This document shows, one piece after another, positions 44,205 through 55,185 of a stretch of DNA of 64,000 nt (position 1 is the first letter of the stretch; every line of letters starts with the position of its first letter). A program made the translations under genes and the position numbers. The stretch is from Ichthyophis bannanicus (lineage: Eukaryota; Chordata; Amphibia; Gymnophiona; Ichthyophiidae). The DNA lies in NCBI GenBank assembly GCA_033557465.1, contig CM066043.1, positions 106,692,278 through 106,756,277 on the forward strand, written 5' to 3'. Below the pieces are notes generated by a model that searched no databases, had not been told where the DNA came from, and worked only from the letters and a program-made list of their open reading frames with translations.

Positions 44205-45065
44205 TGATACTTTTTTATTGGACAAACCTAATACATTTTTGGCTAACTTTTTGGAGCTGAAACTCCCTTCCTAGATTTAGGACAGTGTAAGCAAAAGATA
44301 GCAGTACTGAAAAATATAGGCAGAGCTACCACCTTATCCAGTTGTTGGCTGGAGATTTAAGGCCAGTCCTGGAATTCTTGATAAGCTAATGTTTTAGATC
44401 GTCTTTGCTTTCAGCCAGTAATGTGATGTGATGACAAGATTTCTTTCATATTTTGCACACATATGCGAAAAGCGAGATCATTTGAGAAAGACATCATGCT
44501 TGGCAAGGTTGAAGGTTGGCCTTAAAGAGAGGCTAGCAATGTGATGGATTGATACAGTAACAGCAGCTATGGATGCTACTCTTATCAACAATTAGCTACT
44601 TGACTGAAGACTGAACGCAGATTAGGACAACTATCCAAAGGGTCAAGATGAGTTGGCCCCAACTCAATGGCGCTTAACAAGAATCTGGATATCTAACAAC
44701 CCCAACCTTATGCATTATGGGACCTGCAAAACTGATTTTAATTGCCAGAATTTGAACTACACATGCCACACTGTTTTGGGCTGTAAGCTCAAAAGCATAA
44801 CTGGCCAAAAAGTCTTACGCTTGGAACTGGGAAACTTGGTAGCTCTATATAAGTGATTCATAAAAGCATTCCAATGATAGTCTGAAGGGGAAAAGATGGG
44901 AGGGGAGATTAAGAGCAGGGAGAGGTGAATGGTGCTTAGTGATGATAAAAGCTTAGAATTTTATGGTTTGTAATGTGATAGGAAACCCAGATCTTTGACT
45001 TCTTTCTTGTTAGTTTCAAAGTATCTGATCATTTTAATTTCAAAAGTCTTGGCTTATCTCTTTGG
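44205..45065 (-). pseudogene. Penelope-like 3' end, minus strand, with RTE scrap inside
   Basis: The reverse complement carries the 3' signature seen at 37.9 kb (CTAAAAAGTTAGCCAAAAAT, a GGTTTGTCCAATAAAAA motif) and, at 44930-45060, the complement of the C-terminal coding and stop region (ATCTGGGTTTCCTATCACAT). An RTE LINE 3' fragment on the plus strand interrupts it at about 44440-44683. Confidence 0.65.
44440..44683 (+). pseudogene. RTE LINE 3' fragment
   Basis: Matches the C-terminal coding end of the RTE copies at 16.1 and 26.6 kb (ATCATTTGAGAAAGACATCA, a CATGCTTGGCAAGG motif) and ends in GGCGCTTAACAAGAA. It has many point changes and is older than the copy at 25.6 kb. Confidence 0.8.
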
Positions 45066-45811
45066 CAAGCTACAGAGGGACTGCTAATTTGTTTATTGAT
45101 TTTTGCCAATTTTTGATAATTAATTTTTTACTTAAGTGTTTTTGATATTGTGAAGTTTTTTTGGTCCATCATGATTATGACTTGATTTTATTTGTAGCCT
45201 TTTCTGTTTATACAAATGTTATGATTGGTTAATTTTTCACTTATTTGTTTTGTTTTTTAGCTGTCATTCCTGTACTTCATGCTATTGTGGGACTGCACTG
45301 TCTATCCCTATCGCCTGTGGGAGATGCAGTGGCATAGCGAGAACTGATTTTATTGGGAGGGGGGACAAGACTGACATAGTGGGGGGCACTAGGTATGTAG
45401 GTCTGAGGAGACACTGCCGTTGCCACTTCACCCTCTCTCCAGACAGCATTTTCCACTTGCTCCCAGCATCCATACCTGCTGACAGTGGCAGCAGCCCATC
45501 ACTTCACTGCCTGACACGCAGCCTTCCCAAATGTTTGGCTGGCACTGTGTGCACATTGAAACCTAGCTGGCTTCATGTCTTGTTTATGATCTTGCAAGAT
45601 CATGAATGACACATGCCACCTATGAGGTTTTAACATTTGTGTGGTGCCAGCTGAACACTGGGGAAAGGGAGGTAAAGGCTATTGGATCTTCTTTTCTGGC
45701 AGGGCTTCGGCATCCCGGCCAGCCAAGGTAACCCATGCTGACCAGGCTTTGAGAATTGGAGGGGCATGAGGTGAAAGTTGAGGAGTCTGTGCCCCTCCAG
45801 GCCCACTCATA
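45066..45811. other. Unassigned; possible hAT-like end
   Basis: A CAGTGGCATAGCGAGAACTG motif at about 45328 resembles hAT-type ends of the form CAGTGGCGTAGC. A matching opposite end is not clear. No coding motif is recognised in the rest. Confidence 0.35.
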
Positions 45812-46022
45812 GGGATAGATTGTTATGGGCCAAAAAGCCTATGCAACCAAATAATTTTTCAATTACAATCTCATTTCTTCTTACTCCAGCAAAAATTCCA
45901 AAAAGGAAAGTCCTTTAAAAAAAGCATCAGTGGAAGCTTCAGTATTGAAAGACCTTGTACCTTACTCCATTAATACTCAATCCATTAATAATAAGGCACC
46001 AATTATTTGTGATTTGTTAAGT

Positions 46023-46180
46023 GATTTGTCCATTGTTATATTCATATATTATGCAGTTGTAACCTCTAGATACTGATAGAGTAATGTTTTTATATAATTC
46101 TAGCACAACAAACATTACTCAGTATGACTTTATCAGTATCTAGAGGTTACAACTGCATCATATATTAATATAAACAAATC
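46023..46180. repeat. AT-rich inverted repeat
   Basis: Arms of about 65 bases (46023-46088 and 46111-46180) are reverse complements with a small loop. The best part reads TGCAGTTGTAACCTCTAGAT and its complement. It lies within the Penelope-like unit and may be a small separate MITE or part of the element's terminal structure. Confidence 0.8.
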
Positions 46181-46939
46181 AAGAAAAAAAAGTCATAATC
46201 ACTATATAAGTCTCCTAAATAAAGGTTAGACTAAAAAACGCCCACTAAAAGGAATCTATAATAATTTTTATTAGAATATTTTTCTTGAGAGAAAAGAGAA
46301 GAAATCCTGTCCTGTAAAAATTTTTCCTGTTTAATCGTTTTTTTAAAGTGAAAATATCACCTAAACAAGTGTTCAACCACCATACAAGTGTGACGCTAGA
46401 GTTAAAAAAAAATAATAGAGCGATGAACGTTGCTCTGAGAAGGCAAATGCCAATCACCTAGACATCAAACCACACATGATGTGTTCTTCTCAAAGACTTG
46501 AGCTGGGGAAGTCCTCAATAAGAGCGGTAATAATGTGCATTGACTTAATCCAGGAAATCCCACAAGAATCAAGCAGACACAGAACTGTGTTTTGAGCTCA
46601 TAAATCAACTAGACAAGCTTTGCCTCAAGCGCAGTCTTCAGAAAGGGTTCCAATGCAGAGTGTCGTAGAGCAAAAAGTTGAATGTGCTTAATAAAGCTAC
46701 CAGAAGAGAGAGAGCTCTTATGGCAGCTGTTCGCTGACGTCAATGGGGATTTTAAAAAATTACCCAGAGTGATGTAATGAAGGAATAAATTAAAGGAGAC
46801 TCCACCAGTCCAATTCCAAATTCAAACCAAAAAGTTTGACAATCTGTAGATCCAAGATTGTTCAAGCAGTTGTAACCGGTACTCACGGCTCCCCCCCTCC
46901 CCCCCCACATGGGTCAGATGGTACGAAATTAATGACCCA

Positions 46940-47110
46940 CCATTTCAGATATTCTAAAACATGGCCTTCTTTTAAACAATGTCACATAATCGGAGCTGAC
47001 GGTGTCTTTGTATTAAGTCTCAATTGATGTTCGTTTAAACGAGATTTAATGGGTCTAATTGTGTGACCAACATATTTGAGAGAACAGGGGCAGACGAGTA
47101 AATAAACCAT
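46940..47110 (-). pseudogene. Penelope-like GIY-YIG endonuclease remnant
   Basis: The minus-strand translation reads MVYLLVCPCSLKYVGHTIRP, the GIY-YIG core with the CPC cysteine pair, followed by a KSRLNEHQLRLNTKT-like stretch. Upstream coding continues at 47822-47940 beyond the CR1 insertion. Confidence 0.8.
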
Positions 47111-47111
47111 G

Positions 47112-47820
47112 TAAAATGTGAAGTACTTTTGTCCACTAAAGAAGAGCGGGACCTAGGCGTGGTTGTGTCTGATGATCTTAAAGTAGCTAAACAGGTAGAA
47201 AAGGCGACGGCAAAAGCTAGAATGATGCTTGGGTGCATACGGAGAGGAATGGCTAGCAGAAAAAAGGAGGTGATAATGCCTCTATAAGTCTTTGGTGCGA
47301 CCTCATTTGGAGTATGGTGTGCAATTCTGGAGACCGCACCTTCAAAAGGATGTGAACAGGATGGAGTCGGTGCAGAGGGTTGCTACTAAAATGATTAATG
47401 GGCTTCATTATAAAGCATATGAGGACAGACTTAAGGATCTTAATATGTACACCTTAGAGGAAAGGCGGGATAGAGGTGATATGATTGAGATGTTTAAATA
47501 CCTCCGTGGCATAAATGTTCAGGGAGAGAGCCTCTTTCAATTGAAAGCAAGTTCTGCTACGAGGGGATATGGGATGAGGGTGAAGGGAGATAGATTCAGG
47601 AGTGATATGCGGAAATATTTCTTTACAGAAAGAGTAGTGGATCCATGGAATAGTCTCCCAGTGGAGGTGGTAGAGATGAGGACAGTAACTGAATTCAAAA
47701 AAGCATGGGACCAACACAGAGGATCTCTAAAGGTAAAAAGTGGACTGTTGTAGTTGTTGTTATGGAAGGACAGACTAGATAGGCCATGTGGTCTTTTTCT
47801 GTCATCATGTTTCTATGTTA
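47112..47820 (+). pseudogene. CR1-type LINE 3' fragment inserted in the Penelope-like unit
   Basis: Closely related to 5296-5935. Carries ERDLGVVVSDDLKVAKQVEK, a stop in a MPL region, LEYGVQFWRPHLQKDVNRME, YTLEERRDRGDMIEMFKYL and PWNSLPVEVVEMRTVTEFKK, then the 3' end with TTTCTGTCATCATGTTTCTA. It splits the endonuclease codons of the host element, so it is younger than that element. Confidence 0.9.
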
Positions 47821-49193
47821 AACAAGTGGTGTGCCAATGTGCAGAATAGATACATCCAGTGGAAGAGTCGGTCCATTTGTCACCACGCAGAGTAGTAGAA
47901 CAAAAATTGCAATGTGTACAGGGAAAGTGACCACAAGAATGGTCTGTATATGATTGTCCCTAGCAATAGGGATTTTATGTAGTTATTAGTGATGAGCCCG
48001 ATTTACAGGCTCTCCGCATAAGCATGGCTTTTGAACCATACATTTAGATTGAAGTACTTCAATTTGTTTTGTGGATATATACATTATTTAATCATATTTG
48101 TATTATCCAATGCTTGATTTTTATATAACACATATCTGTCAGTCTGATGCCAAATAGGTAGATCCATTATTGGTTTCCTGGGGAACGAAAGGAATATACA
48201 ACAATCTGGACTGTCCCTTATATTACTCTGTACACTATTTGCCATACATTCTTACTTTCATTTTATGATTCCCATTAAAGATATAATACTTTCATTGTAT
48301 CATACGGCTCTTATTAGAAATAGGGGTCAATCAATATATGAAAGAGAAGTATGTTTTTAGGAGATGATCCGATCACCCCTGCACTTTTGAAACATGGACT
48401 ATCCTTCTTTGGCACCAAAAATTACCCCTTCAAAGGTCAGATGGAGAGTCCTGTGACGCTGTTGATAGTGAGCTTCTGCTCAGCATTTCATGCGGATAAC
48501 GACAAGGCTCCTTTCTTTTTTGATTGTATGCTGTTGGCGATAAGCGCAGAAAAGAGTTTGTCTCGGAAATTAGAGAGGTTTGTTTTGACTCTGGGTAATT
48601 GTCGAGGATATGTCATCAATATTGGAGATACAGGTTCCAGTTTAACAATTATGGGTTTTCTTGTTGTGTTCTTTTCAATATTTTTGTTTTCAAGTAAGTG
48701 CTGCCCACACTGTAGTGCTCTCATCCTCTTCTTTGGAAGAGTTTTGAGTTTTTGTGCATATAAAATAATGTGGTCCAATATATAAAAAAGGTCACTTTCA
48801 GAGTGAAATACAAATCAAAACAAAAGAAAAATCACTCCATTGCAAACCAAAAACTATGGCATACACACGGAGCCAGGAAAAAACACCCGAGAGGGAGAGA
48901 AGGTCTCAGAAACATCAGGCAATAACAGGCATTAGGAATATCCTTCACACCACTGCCTCCGCACATCAATGACCATACCACCTCCACCTTCAGAGTGATC
49001 AAAATTATTTTCAAAGACAGATCAGCAGATCAATTACTTCTCACTTAAGCAGCTGCCCAGAAGACCACACCGGGACTTAGCTAGTAATGTGATCTGCTGC
49101 ACCCCAACGCCTCTCCTTGGTGCCCATTAAGAATTTCGCTAAATGCTTCTTCAGGGGGGATAGGTAGTCACACATAACTACTGATTTGTGCCA

Positions 49194-49484
49194 CTACATA
49201 CACTCCCAGCCAGTTTTCACCGAGGACTTGTAGATATAAGAAGTTTCAAAATCGGCCATGTAAAGGGTAGCTTTGGAAGGGGCCACTGTAGCTCCCGTAG
49301 CCACACCGAAAACTTGTAAACAGAATTTGGTGTCATAAAGGAAATACTTCCTAGTCAACACCAAATTCATTAATGACAAGAAAAATGATTTATGTATCCT
49401 AGATGGAAGGGACACCGGATACAACTCCAAAACCTCACATTGGTCTATAATGGTATATAAAGATACCACATCCATGGCTACCAA
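49194..49484 (-). pseudogene. Penelope-like reverse transcriptase remnant
   Basis: Encodes AMDVVSLYTIIDQ (RT motif A region, D-V-x-S-L-Y-T), a short thumb-side helix region and CLQVFGVATGATVAPSKATL followed by YMADFE. This is the Q-x-x-G-x-x-x-G-x-x-x-A-P motif B region of Penelope RTs. The catalytic double aspartate region is not present in this piece. Confidence 0.85.
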
Positions 49485-49626
49485 GATTAAAGGTTCAGAA
49501 TGCTTTTTTTTTTTTTTTTTTAGAGGAGTTTCCTAATGGAATTTTTGCTGGAGTAAGAAGAAAAGAGATTTTAATTGAAAAAGTCTTTGGTTGCATAGGC
49601 ATTTTGGCCCCTAACAATCTATCCCC

Positions 49627-50191
49627 AAGCTTAATGTAGAAATATGGTGAGGGTTTTAGTTATTTTTAAAGATTCTTTGCCTCTTTACTGCTTTGATAGG
49701 ATTGGCATTCTGAGATCTGAGTCATCATCATTCCCAACGGAGAACAGGGGTTTATGCCTAGTATATCACCCATCTACTATTGATCCTCTTATATTTGTCA
49801 AAGCTGTCGCCACATTAACTGTGTGGTTTATTGTTAATTGGAGGTTTTTACCTTCATGTTGATCAGTCTTATGTGGCTTTGGACATAGTTAAAAAGTCCC
49901 CTACTGCTCTTGGTTTTTCCCAGGTTATTAAGTCTGCCATTTACACAGCAGGGCATACTCTTAGCCAGATCTTTTTTGGCAAGACATCTATAAAGCACAT
50001 ATGAAATCTGAGTGCGATCAAAGCACTTTGGCGTGGTCGCAAGAGGATCCATTGAACCGGCTAGATTTGAATCTTACTGGTCTTCTTTAGTCATGAAAAT
50101 TAATTCTGATAATCCTGCAATTCTGGCCAATTTATGGAATTGGACCATACATGATGGACTTAATGTTGTTGTTGTTGTTCTGCCTCAGAAC
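49627..50191. other. Unassigned, possibly repeat-derived
   Basis: No gene is recognised. Broken frames on the plus strand near 49950-50160 look as though they may once have coded, but I cannot assign a family. Ends with a TTG microsatellite (50166-50178). Confidence 0.4.
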
Positions 50192-53020
50192 TACATAGTA
50201 ACATAATATATGACTGCAGATAAAGAACAGCATGGTCCATCTAGTCTGCCCAGCAAGGTGGCAAGAGTAGGTGCACTTGCTGCTCCGTGCAGGTCACCTC
50301 GACTTGTTAAGATATCAGAGACACTTGAGTTTATTTTGATTTTATCTTGTTTCTATAAAGGGGTCCACTGTGTCTGTCCTACATCATTTTGAATTCTGTC
50401 ACTGTATTTGCCCCCACCACTTCCATCGGGAGGGCATTCCAAGCATCCACCACCCTTTCAGTGAAAAAGTATTTCCCGACGTTGCCTTTCAGTTTACCCC
50501 CTTGCAACTTCATGTTATGCCCTCTAGTATTACAGCTTCCCTGTCTTTGAAAAAAGATTTGTTTGTTCATTAATACTCCTTAAGTATTTAAAGGTCTGTA
50601 TCATATCTCCCCTGTTCCTCCTCTCCTCTAGAGTATACATATTTAGGTCTTGGATCTCTTTTCATACGTCTTCTGGCACAGGCTCCAAATCATTTTAGTC
50701 ACCTTCCTCTGAACCATTTCCAGTCTTTTTATATCCTTTTTGAGATATGGTCTCCAAAACTAAACACAATATTCCAAGTGAGGTCTCACCAGCAACTTGT
50801 ACAGTGCCATTAGTACCACCTCCCTTTTGCTGGTACTTCCTCTCTGTATGCAATTCAGCATCCTTCAGGCTTTTGCCACTGCCTTGTCACACTGTTCGTC
50901 ACTTTGAGATCCTCAGAAACAATCACTCCGAGGTCCTTCTCCTGGTCCATGCACAGTAACCTATCGCCCCCTATCTCATACCATTCCCTTGGATTTCTGC
51001 TTCCCAAGTGCATAACGCTGCCCTTCTTCACATTAAATCTTAACTCCCAAGCATTAGACCATTCTTTCAGCTTTTGCAGATCTCTCCTCATGTTATCCAT
51101 TCCCTCAGGGGAGTCCACATTATTGCAAATTTTCATATCATCTGCAAAAAGACAGACTTTTCCATTCAGTTCTTCAGCAATATCATTCACAAATACATTG
51201 AACAATACCAGCACCAGGACCGATCCCTGGGGCACACCACTAATCACCTTCCTTTCATCTGAAAGAGTTCTGTTTACCATCACTTTCTGTCGTCTGACAG
51301 TCAATTAATTTCTGATCCAGTTCACCACCTTGAGACCCATCCCCAGACTAGTCAGTTTATTGATAAGCCTCCTATGAGGAACAGTATCAAAGGCTTTGCT
51401 GAAATCTAGGTAGATCACATCCATCGTATGCCCTTGATCTAGTTCTCTGGCCACCTCCATTACTTTTCCTGCCACTGAGGTAAGGCTTTCTGGCCTGTCG
51501 TTTGCCACTTCTTCCCTATTACCACTTTTGTGAAGAGGTACCACATTGGCCCTTTTTCAGTCCTGCGGAACTTCTCCTGTCTCCAAGGATCTATTAAAAA
51601 CATCCTTTAACGGCCCTGCATGAACCTCTCTGAGCTCTTTCAGTATCCTGGGATGTATCCCATCCGTTCCCATGGCTTTGTCCACTTTCAGTTTTGCAAG
51701 CTGTTCAAACACATCATCTTCTGTGAATGGTATGGTATCTACTCCATTCCCATTTGTGTATTTGTCAATCACAGGTGGACCTTTTCCAGGATTTTCTTTA
51801 GTAAAAGCAGAACAGATGTATTTGTTTAGCATTTTTGCTTTTTCAATGTCACTTTCCACGAATCTGTTCTCGGCACTTTTGAGTCTTGCAGTTTCACCTC
51901 TGATCTGACTCTTCTTCCGAATATACCTGAAAAAAGTTTTATCACCATGCTTTAGATCTTTAGCCATCTTTTCTTCTGCCTTTGATTTGCTATCCTTATT
52001 TCTCTTTTAGCTTTATCCTGTATTTTTTTCGGTGTTCCTCTATTTGCAAACTTCTGCATTTTGTGAAAGCTGTGTTTTTTGCCTTTACTTGTACAGCCAC
52101 TTCTTTGGAGAACCAAATAGTTTTCCTTTACCTCTTGTTTTTATTTACTTTCTTTACATATGTATCTGTTGCCCCTTTTATTGCCTCCTTTAGTTTTAGC
52201 CCACTGCAATTCCACCTCTCCTACCTCCTCCCACCCTGCCAACTCCTCCTTCAGGTACTTGGCCATCTTCCTGAAGTTAGCATTTTTGAAGTCTGGGACT
52301 TTCAGCTTGCTGTGAGGGGACTCTGCCTTGGCTTTTATCTCAAACCACACCATGTGATGATCACTGCTGCTCAAATGGGCACCCACCGAGACGTTTGACA
52401 TATTTTCTCCATTGGTGAGTATTGAATCCAGCATCGAACTTTCCTAGTCTGTTCCATCACCATGTGTCTAAGCAATGCATCTTGGAAGGCATCAACATTT
52501 TACTTCTTTCCAGATTTGCAGAAGGAATACTCCAGCCCATATCAGGTAGATTAAAATCACCAAATACGATCACTTCTCCCTTCATGGCTACCTTTGCAAT
52601 ATCAATAATCAAGTCTCTATCCATTTCTTCCGTTTTAGTTGGAGGTCTGTAGACTACACCAACATGGATGATAGTGCCATCTTCTCTTTCCAACACAGTC
52701 CACAGTGCTGTTTCTTTTCCCCACGTCCCCTGCATTTCAGCAACTTTAATATTGCTTTTGACATATAGGGCTACTCCTCCTCCTTTTCTGCCTTCTCTAT
52801 CTCTCCTAAATGTGTTTCTGTAAATGGTCACAGTGTCCAAGTCCATTTCCACCATTAGGGCTTCCAGGTCAGGAACTTTGTTGGATAGGCTTCGAGCATT
52901 TGTGCTCATTGCTTTCCAGCATTTGTTGATTGACTTGCATAGATTTTGTTCTGCATGCTTCTTCCCACTTGCCATTGATGTGTGGTTTAAGATTGTGGCT
53001 GTTTCCAATGTTATTATGAA
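50192..53020 (-). pseudogene. CR1-type LINE with endonuclease and reverse transcriptase
   Basis: A long minus-strand CR1 copy. From high to low coordinates: endonuclease with MSTNARSLSNKVPDLEALM, GGGVALYVKSNIKVAEM, VGVVYRPPTKTEEM and IVFGDFNLPDMGWSIP, a linker, LKVDKAMGTDGIHPRILKEL, YLDFSKAFDTVPHRRLINKL, SGVPQGSVLVLVLFNVFVND, LFADDMKI and LGSRNPREWYEIGGD. The 3' end at about 50192 carries the complement of GACTAGATGGACCATGCTGT. Frames switch several times and the endonuclease has an internal deletion (after DLDTVTI), so it is inactive. Confidence 0.9.
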
Positions 53021-53024
53021 CTGC

Positions 53025-54303
53025 TGTATTGGGTCACAGCAAAGGTCCTTTCTAACAGTGGCCAATCCTGGCCACAAGTACCTGGCATATCTCCAAAGTA
53101 ACCCGTTCCATGCCACTTATCCCCAGGGATAAGCAGTAGTTTTCTCTTAGTTTCCTTAATGGTTTATGGATTTTTCCTCCATGAATGTGTCCAAACCCTT
53201 TTTCAACCTGGCTACACTACCTGCTTTTACCATAAACTCCGGTAACTGAGTCCAAAGCTTAATTATAGGTTGAGAGAAAAAAATACGCTCTCCAATTTGT
53301 TTTAAATATACTGCTTTTTAACTGCATGGCATGTCCCCTGCTCTATTTCTGAAAGAGTAAACACTTGATTTGCATTTACCCAGTCTACTCCACTCATTAT
53401 GTTATAGGCCTCTATCATATTTCCCCTCATTCATTTCTCCTCCAGGCTGAAGAGCCCTTACCTATTTAGTCTTTCTTCATAGGAGAGTCGTTCCATTCCC
53501 GTCATCATTTTGGTTGCCCTTCTCTGTACCTTTTCAAATGCTACTGTATATCTTTTTTTTTGAGTTGCGAAGACCAGACTTCCACACAATACTTAAGGTG
53601 AGGTCACACCATGGAGCGATACAGAGGCATTATGATATCCTTTGTTTTATTCTCTATTCCTTTCCTAATGATTCCCAGCATTCTTTTTGCTTTTGTGACC
53701 ACTGGTACACGCTGAACAGAAAATTTCAGTGTATTTTCTATGATCGTACCCAGATCCTTTTTCCTGGGTGGTGACTCCTAACGCAGAACCTAGCATTGTG
53801 CATTTATAGTTTAAGTTATCCTTCAGTACATGCATCACTCTAAACTTGTCCACATTAAATTTAATCTGCCATTTGGATGACCAGTCTCACGAGGTCCTCC
53901 TGCAATTTCTCAAATCTGCATGCAGTTTAACAGCTTTGAATAATTTGGTGTCATCTGCAAATTTAATTATCTTTGCTTATTGTTCCCCATTCCAACTTGT
54001 TTATAGATATGTTAAAAAAACACCCGTTTCATTACAGATACCTGAGATATTCCACTATTCACCTTCCTACATTGAGAAAATTGACCATTTAACCTTGCTG
54101 TCTGTTTTCTGCCAATCAGTTTCCAGTCTATAGTAGGACACTGTCTCCTATCCCATGACTTTTTAATTTCCTCACGAGTCTCTTATGTGGGACTTTGTCA
54201 GATACTTTCTTAAAGTCTAAATACAGTATATGGACTGGCTCACCTTTATCCATGTGTTTATTCATTTCTAAGAAGGATTGCATTCTGTGGCTTCCATCTA
54301 ACA
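53025..54303 (-). pseudogene. Second CR1-type LINE, 5' truncated at the DIRS border
   Basis: The minus strand carries HMDKGEPVHILYLDFKKVSD and KVPHKRLVRKLKSHGIGDS (54128-54290), then decayed CR1 C-terminal motifs such as a KVQRRATKMM-like stretch near 53500. The 3' end at about 53030 contains the complement of a CAGGATTGGCCACTGTTAGA motif, the same CR1 tail type as at 37.0 kb. It stops abruptly at the left end of the DIRS element and does not resume after 60295. Confidence 0.8.
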
Positions 54304-54445
54304 TTCCTGTGCGGATATCCAGTTTAGTCCTCCACAATCGGGTACTGCCCCTCTCACTGCAGCCTGTAGACTGGACCAATCAAATCTTCTGTAGTACATA
54401 TCCAGCAGGAGCTCCCAGAAGCCCCCCAGTGTGTCCAGTCTCGTT
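54304..54445. repeat. DIRS left inverted terminal repeat
   Basis: Runs from CCTGTGCGGATATCCAGTTT through TGTAGACTGGACCAATCAAA to AGAAGCCCCCCAGTGTG. It is the reverse complement of about 60138-60265, apart from a short different outer tip, as is usual in DIRS. Confidence 0.9.
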
Positions 54446-55185
54446 GCAGTGTGTAGACGTAAAAGTGTGTCCTCTGGCACACTTAGTGACCTTTGCAGGA
54501 GCAACACTAGTTAGTTGTTTTTAGGGTTTGTTTTGGGGCATTTCTCTACTATTTTTGTTTTTGGTAGCTAGCTGTGCCTTTAAAAATAAGAAAGACAAAA
54601 GAAGCCTGTCTCCCTGGAGCTGTGCCACAGGAGACTAGGAGAAAGTCAGACCTGCTGGCTGCTGTTGCCTGCCTAGCACATTTTATCAGCCCTGGGTGAG
54701 CTTCCCCTAGACAGGACGGGGAATTGCCATACCTATGAGGCAGTGCCTGGTACTGGGAGATTGTGGCTGAATCTTCTGTTCCTGAGCTGGTAGGAGTTTG
54801 CATTTCATTTTTTCTTTCTTGTGTGCAATGCTCTGTCTGGGATGCCAGCGTTTCTGTAGGCTCTCCTGAGCCCATTTGGCAGTTTTTATTCAATCTGCTC
54901 GTGTGCCCTGTATTAGAGGGTCGTTTTATTTGTTTTCCATATTATTTGGTGGTTTTTATATTTTCGCGCCGTTTTTTACCGCGGGTGAAAAAGTGCGGCG
55001 GCCATTTTGGATTTTAAAAGTGCTTTTCCAGGCATTTTTGATCGCTGTGCACAGGGTCCCCTAGCGTTTTTGGGGTTCCTCTTTCTGGCGATTTTGCTCA
55101 GGGCCCCCCAGGGATCCTGGGATATATTTTGTTTCTTGTAAAAAAAAAAAAAAAAAAGTTAAGTTACTTTTAAATCGGGGCTGAT

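Larger units (their letters stand above)
45812..49626 (-). mobile_element. Penelope-like unit bounded by inverted repeats
   Basis: Blocks of about 90 bases at 45812-45900 and 49537-49626 are inverted repeats at roughly 90% identity (GGGATAGATTGTTATGGGCC ... and its complement). Inside, minus-strand remnants of reverse transcriptase (49194-49484) and GIY-YIG endonuclease (46940-47110 and 47822-47940) lie in Penelope order. A CR1 copy interrupts the endonuclease at 47112-47820. A minus-strand CCTGAAGAAGCATTTAGCGA at about 49150 resembles a Penelope terminal motif, so the unit may contain more than one element. Frames are broken. Confidence 0.7.

Noticed and set aside
48351..48785. ORF of 144 codons with hydrophobic stretches
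   Set aside because: Lies within the decayed Penelope-like unit, has no family motif, and the antisense frame is equally open.
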